Shown here piece after piece: positions 59,502 to 64,000 of a stretch of DNA of 64,000 nt (positions are counted from its first letter, which is position 1; the number at the start of each line of letters is the position of its first letter). The stretch is from NCBI RefSeq assembly GCF_036881715.1, contig NZ_JBAKBF010000014.1:1-64000 (forward strand). The letters run 5' to 3'. The position numbers were made by a program, and so were the translations under genes. The DNA is from Pannonibacter anstelovis. Its GTDB lineage: Bacteria; Pseudomonadota; Alphaproteobacteria; Rhizobiales; Stappiaceae. The notes under the pieces are model-generated. The model was given only the letters and a program-made list of their open reading frames with translations, did no database searches and was not told where the DNA came from.

Positions 59502-60449
59502 ATGGCATTGGATCTGACGTTTCTCGCAGCTGGTCTTGTCCTTCTGTTCGTGGGTGGTGAAGCACTTGTGAGAGGCGCGGTCTCCATCGCAGCGCGATTT
59601 GGCATGCCGCCGCTGCTCATCGGCCTGACAATCGTCGGCTTCGGTACTTCCATGCCGGAACTGCTGGTCTCGCTGAAGGCAGCCTTTGACGGCGCACCCG
59701 ACATTGCCGTCGGCAATGTGGTCGGCTCCAACACCGCCAATATCCTGCTCATTCTCGGCGTTGCTGCCGTGATCTGCCCGATCCCGACCGCCATTGCCGG
59801 CATCCGCCGGGACTTGGCCATGGTCACCCTTGTCGCTGTCTTTACGCTGCTTCTGGGCTATCTCGGCCATGTCTCCCGCCTGATGGGCGCGGCGATGTTC
59901 TTCACGCTCTGCGCCTATCTTTTCTACGCCGCTGTCTATGGCAAGAAGGAGGAAGAAGAGGAGGACGACGAGCATGCCCCCGTGCCGATGCCGCTCTGGA
60001 TGCAGCTCGCCTTCATCGCAGGCGGTCTTGCAGGTCTCGTTATCGGCGCGGATCTTCTGGTGCGCGGCGCCACGTCCATCGCCCGCGGCTACGGCATCTC
60101 CGAAGCGGTGATCGGCCTCACCATCGTTGCAGTCGGCACCAGCCTGCCGGAACTTGCCACCTCAGCCATTGCCGCCTTCCGCCGCCATTCGGAAATCGCC
60201 ATCGGCAACGTGCTCGGCTCCAACATCTTCAACATCATCGGCATTCTGGGCGCGACCGCCGTGTTTCATCCGGTCGCAATCGCCCCCAGCATCGCCAGCT
60301 TCGACATTCCGCTGATGCTGGGCGTCACCATTCTGCTGGCACTGATGCTGCTGGGTCTGAAGTCGATCAACCGGCTGGCAGGTGCTGCCTTCCTGCTGCT
60401 TTACGCAGGCTACTGCGGATATCTCTTCACCCAGATGCCGGGCGCCTGA
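59502..60449 (+). CDS. Calcium/sodium antiporter (CaCA family)
   Basis: A 315-residue YrbG-like cation exchanger with about ten membrane segments in two inverted repeats. The paired alpha-repeat motifs are clear: GFGTSMPELLVSL with GNVVGSNTANIL in the first half and AVGTSLPELATSA with GNVLGSNIFNI in the second. A very acidic loop (KKEEEEEDDEHAP, about residues 146-158) joins the halves and could sense or concentrate cations. It would extrude Ca2+ using Na+ or H+. It stands alone between eda and the convergent rhodanese gene. Confidence 0.94.
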   Translation: MALDLTFLAAGLVLLFVGGEALVRGAVSIAARFGMPPLLIGLTIVGFGTSMPELLVSLKAAFDGAPDIAVGNVVGSNTANILLILGVAAVICPIPTAIAGIRRDLAMVTLVAVFTLLLGYLGHVSRLMGAAMFFTLCAYLFYAAVYGKKEEEEEDDEHAPVPMPLWMQLAFIAGGLAGLVIGADLLVRGATSIARGYGISEAVIGLTIVAVGTSLPELATSAIAAFRRHSEIAIGNVLGSNIFNIIGILGATAVFHPVAIAPSIASFDIPLMLGVTILLALMLLGLKSINRLAGAAFLLLYAGYCGYLFTQMPGA

Positions 60450-60482
60450 GGTTCAGGCACACCGATGCAGGACGCGCAAGGT

Positions 60483-60890
60483 TCAGGCGCGTCTTGCCAT
60501 TTGCTCGACGGCACCACCTGCCGCCACCCAGGCCGCAAAGCCTCCATCGAGATGCACCACGGGCTCAAGCCCCATCTCGATGGCTGTCCGCGCCGCAAGC
60601 GCAGAGCGCCAGCCCGCCGCACAGAAGAACACAAAAGTCGCCTCGCTGGCGAAAACAGGTTTGTGGTAAGGGCTTGCCGGATCAATCCAGAACTCCAGCA
60701 TGCCGCGCGGGCAGGAAAAGGCACCAGGAATGGCCCCTTCCTTCTGAAGCTCGCGTATGTCGCGCAAGTCAACGAAGACATAACCTTCACGGCCAAGCAG
60801 CAGCTTCGCCTCTTCGGCTGAAATCGCGCTGACCAGCTCTGCAGCCTCTGCCAGAAGCACATCGATACCGCGCGAGATTCTCTGAGCCAT
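60483..60890 (-). CDS. Rhodanese-domain protein
   Basis: A 135-residue single rhodanese domain. The catalytic Cys90 is in FVFFCAAGWRSA, and the VFVDLRDIRELQKEGAIPGA motif is the conserved CH2A-like part. It can carry a persulfide sulfur; its acceptor is unknown. The ATG at 60890 has AGGAGG 7 bases upstream; the frame extends to 60977. It is divergent from pgi, with a 218-base gap. Confidence 0.9.
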   Translation of the reverse strand: MAQRISRGIDVLLAEAAELVSAISAEEAKLLLGREGYVFVDLRDIRELQKEGAIPGAFSCPRGMLEFWIDPASPYHKPVFASEATFVFFCAAGWRSALAARTAIEMGLEPVVHLDGGFAAWVAAGGAVEQMARRA

Positions 60891-61108
60891 GCAAAAGCCT
60901 CCTGAGAAACCGGACGGGCTGATCATGCCACCGTCTGCTGCAGAAGGCGACCCATCAATGGCAAAAGAAGATTTCACGCCAGCCGGCGCCCTGCCATTCT
61001 GCTGCCCGGAAACTGGGGCATGGCACTGTCATGCCCGCGTGCTATATCATTGCCATGATTTGCAGTATGCCTGCGCAGGCAGGATTTTAAATCGATTAAG
61101 GAGCTTGC

Positions 61109-62734
61109 ATGTTCACTCCGGACCACTGGCAGTCGCTGAAGTCTCACGCCAATGACCTGAAGGCCACCAGCCTGCGCAATCTCTTCGCGGCAGACCCGAA
61201 GCGGTTCGACAAGCTGAGCGTGCGTGACGGTGACCTGCTGATCGATTTCTCCAAGTCGCTGCTGACGGTCGAGACCGTCTTCCTGCTCTGCCGCTTTGCC
61301 CGCGAAGCCGGGCTTGAGACGCAGCGTGCTGCCATGTTTGCCGGCGAAAAGATCAACAGCACGGAAAAGCGCGCTGTGCTGCACACCGCCCTGCGCAACC
61401 AGTCGGATGAGCCGGTGCTGGTGGATGGCGTGGATGTGATGCCCGATGTGCGAGAAGTTCTCGCAGACATGGGCGACTTTGCCGAAGGTATCCGCTCGGG
61501 TGACATCGCCAGCGCCTCTGGTGCGCCTTTCACCGATGTGATCAACATCGGCATCGGCGGCTCGGACCTTGGCCCGGTGATGACGACGCTCGCGCTTGCC
61601 CCCTATCACGATGGCCCGCGCCTGCATTACGTCTCCAACGTGGACGGCGCGCATATTGCCGACACGCTGAAGGATCTGGACCCGGCCACAACACTGGTGA
61701 TCGTCGCCTCCAAGACCTTCACCACCATCGAAACCATGACCAACGCCCGCACGGCCCGCGCCTGGATCGCCGAAGCGCTGGGTGAGGCTGCCGTTGGCGC
61801 GCATTTCTGCGCCGTCTCCACGGCGCTGGACAAGGTGGCTGCCTTCGGCATTGAGGAAGACCGCGTGTTCGGCTTCTGGGACTGGGTTGGCGGGCGCTAT
61901 TCCGTCTGGTCGGCCATCGGCCTGCCGTTGATGATTGCCATCGGCCCGGATGCCTTTGCGGAGTTCCTCGAAGGCGCACATGCCATGGACGAGCATTTCC
62001 GCACCGCCCCGCTGGAACAGAACCTGCCGGTGCTGCTGGGCCTCACCGGCGTGTGGAACCGCAACGCCATGGGGTACTCCGCCCGCGCCGTCCTGCCTTA
62101 CGACCAGCGCCTGTCGCGCCTGCCCGCCTATCTGCAGCAGCTCGACATGGAATCAAACGGCAAGCGCGTGACGCTGGATGGCACCACGGTGGAAACCGAG
62201 ACCGGTCCCCTGGTCTGGGGCGAACCCGGCACCAATGGCCAGCACGCCTTCTATCAGCTGCTGCATCAGGGCACGGCGGTGATCCCGTGCGAATTCATCG
62301 TCGCCGCAAAGGGCCATGAACCGGAGCTGGCGCATCATCACGAGATGCTGGTGGCCAACTGCCTCGCCCAGTCCGAGGCCCTGATGCTCGGCCGCACGCT
62401 GGATGAAGCCAAGGCGCAGCTGAAAGCGGCCGGCATGGCGGCAGATGACGTGGAGCGTCTGGCTCCGCACAAGGTGTTCCCCGGCAACCGGCCGTCTATC
62501 ACCATCGTACATGACCAGCTGACACCCTTTGCCCTGGGCCGTCTGATTGCGCTCTACGAGCACCGCGTCTTCGTGGAAGGCGTCATCTGGGGCATCAACT
62601 CCTTTGACCAGTGGGGCGTGGAACTTGGCAAGGAGCTGGCAACGGCCCTGCTGCCTATGGTCAAGGGCGAAGTCTCCGCTGAAGGCAAGGACGCGTCCAC
62701 ACGCGGTTTGCTGGCCGCATTACGTAGCGCTTGA
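61109..62734 (+). CDS. pgi: Glucose-6-phosphate isomerase
   Basis: A 541-residue phosphoglucose isomerase interconverting glucose 6-phosphate and fructose 6-phosphate. The signature motifs are VINIGIGGSDLGPVMTTLAL, SKTFTTIETMTNA, and the FDQWGVELGKELA C-terminal signature. Reading AAGGAGC 5 bases upstream supports the ATG at 61109. It would feed imported fructose, once phosphorylated, into the Entner-Doudoroff route encoded upstream. Confidence 0.96.
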   Translation: MFTPDHWQSLKSHANDLKATSLRNLFAADPKRFDKLSVRDGDLLIDFSKSLLTVETVFLLCRFAREAGLETQRAAMFAGEKINSTEKRAVLHTALRNQSDEPVLVDGVDVMPDVREVLADMGDFAEGIRSGDIASASGAPFTDVINIGIGGSDLGPVMTTLALAPYHDGPRLHYVSNVDGAHIADTLKDLDPATTLVIVASKTFTTIETMTNARTARAWIAEALGEAAVGAHFCAVSTALDKVAAFGIEEDRVFGFWDWVGGRYSVWSAIGLPLMIAIGPDAFAEFLEGAHAMDEHFRTAPLEQNLPVLLGLTGVWNRNAMGYSARAVLPYDQRLSRLPAYLQQLDMESNGKRVTLDGTTVETETGPLVWGEPGTNGQHAFYQLLHQGTAVIPCEFIVAAKGHEPELAHHHEMLVANCLAQSEALMLGRTLDEAKAQLKAAGMAADDVERLAPHKVFPGNRPSITIVHDQLTPFALGRLIALYEHRVFVEGVIWGINSFDQWGVELGKELATALLPMVKGEVSAEGKDASTRGLLAALRSA

Positions 62735-62811
62735 CGGAACTTGGCTGCGAAGTCACCTTGAGAGGTGAACGGGTGCGATTTATTGGAACCAAATCAGCGC
62801 CAGTCGGTTAA

Positions 62812-62845
62812 AAAGTGACATGGATCACCGCAATCCTGTCACTTT
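62812..62845. promoter_or_regulatory. Inverted repeat between pgi and the lipoprotein gene
   Basis: AAAGTGACA (62812-62820) and TGTCACTTT (62837-62845) form perfect 9-bp arms with a 16-base spacer, 61 bases upstream of the lipoprotein start. Possibly an operator; T tract absent. Confidence 0.4.
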
Positions 62846-62906
62846 GGACTAATAATGGTGCCGGTCTTGGTTGCGGAATCATATCCGCAATTTCGGGAGA
62901 AATCAG

Positions 62907-63176
62907 ATGAAGAGATTCGTTGTTCTTGCTGCGGCCGGTCTGCTGCTCGCAGCCTGCCAGTCCGACAGCCAGCGTGACCGCGCCCTGGTCGGCGGTGGTC
63001 TTGGCGCCGCGACCGGTGCCGTAATCGGTGCCGCGGCGACGGGCGACGTGGGCGGTGCCCTTGTTGGCGGCGTCATCGGCGGCGCCGGTGGTGCGATTGT
63101 CGGCTCGGCAACCACGCCGAAAAACTGCGTGGCCTATGACCGTTACGGCCGCCCGTACCGGGTTGTCTGCCCGTAA
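62907..63176 (+). CDS. Glycine-zipper lipoprotein 1
   Basis: An 89-residue lipoprotein: signal peptide with lipobox LLAAC (Cys17), then a glycine-zipper region (about residues 30-67, repeated G-x3-G such as GGGLGAATGAVIGAA) that can insert in or lie on a membrane, and a short C-terminus NCVAYDRYGRPYRVVCP with two cysteines. Resembles the 17-kDa antigen/Omp16-like glycine-zipper group. The ATG at 62907 has GGGAGA 6 bases upstream. It is paralogous to the next gene. Confidence 0.87.
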   Translation: MKRFVVLAAAGLLLAACQSDSQRDRALVGGGLGAATGAVIGAAATGDVGGALVGGVIGGAGGAIVGSATTPKNCVAYDRYGRPYRVVCP

Positions 63177-63199
63177 GCGGCAGGCTTGACTTGACAGGC

Positions 63200-63242
63200 A
63201 AGGCCTTCCCCATCCATCGGTGGGGAAGGCCTTCTTGTTTTG
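63200..63242 (+). terminator. Rho-independent terminator between the two lipoprotein genes
   Basis: A perfect 12-bp stem (63200-63211 with 63222-63233) followed by a T-rich tract, 24 bases after the first lipoprotein stop. Confidence 0.88.
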
Positions 63243-63252
63243 TGAGAGATCC

Positions 63253-63537
63253 GTGCCACAGGTCCCCTTCCCCGCCGCAGCGCTGCTGCTTGCATCCGGG
63301 CTTGCACTTGCCGCCTGCGGCTCAGCCAGTCAGACAGAACGAGCCGTTGCAGGGGCCGCTATCGGCGGGGCGGCAGGCACTGGCGCAGGCTGGCTGCTGG
63401 GCGGCAATCCGGGCGCAGCCGTTGCCGGCGGCGTGATGGGCGCGGCGGGCGGCGGCCTGATTGGCGCCCTCACTCCCGGCAAATGCGTCAAGCGCGGCCC
63501 GGACGGCATCTATTACCGCATCGATTGCCCCGAATAA
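63253..63537 (+). CDS. Glycine-zipper lipoprotein 2
   Basis: A 94-residue lipoprotein with GTG start at 63253 and GAGAGA just upstream. Lipobox LAAC (Cys22) follows a hydrophobic stretch; the mature part is a glycine zipper (AVAGAAIGGAAGTGAGWLLGG and more), ending KCVKRGPDGIYYRIDCPE. The C-terminus repeats the C-x-n-G-x-x-Y-R-x-x-C-P pattern of lipoprotein 1. An in-frame GTG at 63220 lies inside the terminator stem and is unlikely. Probably transcribed from its own promoter or by readthrough. Confidence 0.8.
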   Translation: MPQVPFPAAALLLASGLALAACGSASQTERAVAGAAIGGAAGTGAGWLLGGNPGAAVAGGVMGAAGGGLIGALTPGKCVKRGPDGIYYRIDCPE

Positions 63538-63562
63538 AAACCATAGCAAAACCGCATGACAA

Positions 63563-63590
63563 AACCCCGGCGCCTTGCAGCACCGGGGTT
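63563..63590 (-). terminator. Terminator after alanine dehydrogenase
   Basis: Inverted repeat (63563-63570 with 63583-63590) followed on the - strand by GTTTTGTC, about 25 bases beyond the ald stop. Confidence 0.75.
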
Positions 63591-63614
63591 CATGTCATTC
63601 AGTCAGTGAAAGCC

Positions 63615-64000
63615 TTAGGCCTTCAGCGCGGCTTCCGGCGCGACATAGTCGTAGCCCAGAGCCTCGGCCACTGCCTGACAGGTCACCTTGCCTTTGTAGA
63701 CATTGAGACCCGGCAGGAAGGCCGGATTGGCCAGGAGCGCAGCCTTGGCGCCCTGATCGGCCAGCGCCAGCGTGTAAGGCAGCGTCACGTTGTTAAGGGC
63801 GAAGGTCGAGGTGCGCGGCACGGCGCCCGGCATGTTGGCGACGCAATAATGCACCACACCGTCAACGATATAGGTCGGCTCGGCATGGGTGGTTGCGCGG
63901 GAGGTCTCGAAGCAGCCGCCCTGGTCGATGGCAACGTCCACGACGACAGAGCCGTTCTTCATGCGGCGGATCATGTCAGCGGTGACCAGCTTCGGCGCGG
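63615..64000 (-). CDS. ald: Alanine dehydrogenase, C-terminal part (5' end outside window)
   Basis: The frame is open to the window edge and gives 127 residues of an NAD-dependent alanine dehydrogenase C-terminus, which interconverts alanine and pyruvate plus ammonia. APKLVTADMIRRMKNGSVVVDVAIDQGGC is the conserved block near the active site, and HYCVANMPGAVPRTST is a strong family signature. The start lies beyond 64000. Confidence 0.94.
   Translation of the reverse strand, partial: APKLVTADMIRRMKNGSVVVDVAIDQGGCFETSRATTHAEPTYIVDGVVHYCVANMPGAVPRTSTFALNNVTLPYTLALADQGAKAALLANPAFLPGLNVYKGKVTCQAVAEALGYDYVAPEAALKA

Noticed and set aside
63220..63252. GTG at 63220 as start of lipoprotein 2
   Set aside because: It lies within the terminator stem of the preceding gene and adds residues that spoil the signal peptide.
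1..64000. tRNA, rRNA or complete insertion sequence
   Set aside because: No such structure was recognised by reading either strand; a dedicated tRNA search was not possible here.

Overview
The window is high-GC bacterial DNA with alphaproteobacterial gene content. It carries FlbT/FlaF flagellin regulators, an Entner-Doudoroff gene set, a fructose-type FrcBCA ABC transporter, a GROWTH POLE RING (GPR/RgsE) homologue and a PlcP/Agt lipid-remodelling pair. GPR-type proteins are known from polar-growing Hyphomicrobiales (rhizobia, Agrobacterium), so I infer that order, possibly a Stappia/Pannonibacter-like member; the species is not decided by the sequence. I saw no rRNA, tRNA, prophage or intact insertion sequence.

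Layout. 1-8.2 kb: flagellar genes, with two flagellins, flbT and flaF on the + strand converging on flgE-flgK-flgL on the - strand. 8.4-17.5 kb: a MoxR ATPase and its VWA/CoxE-like partner, separated by SixA-like phosphatase, YcjX, YcjF and PPK2 genes, then a universal stress protein and an MFS transporter. 17.5-19.3 kb: a six-copy 37-bp hairpin array at the 3' end of a [2Fe-2S] ferredoxin gene, an HPt protein and a small conserved protein. 19.5-25.2 kb: one giant gene for a membrane-anchored hendecad-repeat protein (GPR/RgsE type). 25.7-30.1 kb: an Mla-type lipid-transport operon (mlaE, mlaF, mlaD, lipoprotein). 30.2-33.4 kb: dgcN-dgcA (D-glutamate catabolism) and an MFS gene. 33.5-41.4 kb: cheZ, an aldehyde dehydrogenase, a serine/threonine dehydratase, plcP-agt behind a Pho-box-like site, and fadL. 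41.4-44.3 kb: a TPP riboswitch followed by thiM, thiD and an orphan TRAP binding protein. 44.4-50.2 kb: a stand-alone Lrp-type effector domain, an EamA transporter, an orphan molybdenum hydroxylase large subunit and a fatty-acyl-CoA ligase. 50.6-62.7 kb: central sugar metabolism (ROK regulator, frcB-frcC-frcA, zwf, edd, eda, pgi) interrupted by a Ca2+/Na+ antiporter and a rhodanese. 62.9-64 kb: two glycine-zipper lipoproteins and the 3' part of alanine dehydrogenase.

How the genes work together. FrcBCA would import fructose; after phosphorylation (no kinase here) Pgi, Zwf, Edd and Eda carry it through the Entner-Doudoroff pathway. The lactonase gene normally found between zwf and edd is absent. 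PlcP and Agt would replace phospholipid headgroups with sugars during phosphate starvation. The Mla operon, FadL and the acyl-CoA ligase concern envelope lipids and fatty-acid uptake.

The observations most worth following are: an unbroken run of 106 eleven-residue repeats in the GPR-like protein; the 37-bp hairpin array, whose variants keep RNA pairing only in the ferredoxin transcript; a ROK regulator reading in frame into a signal-peptide-bearing FrcB; a TRAP binding protein translationally coupled to a riboswitch-controlled thiMD operon; six GANTC sites in 92 bp inside ycjX; a 102-bp MITE-like palindromic element; and a dispersed palindrome family that supplies the C-terminus and stop codon of an MFS gene.
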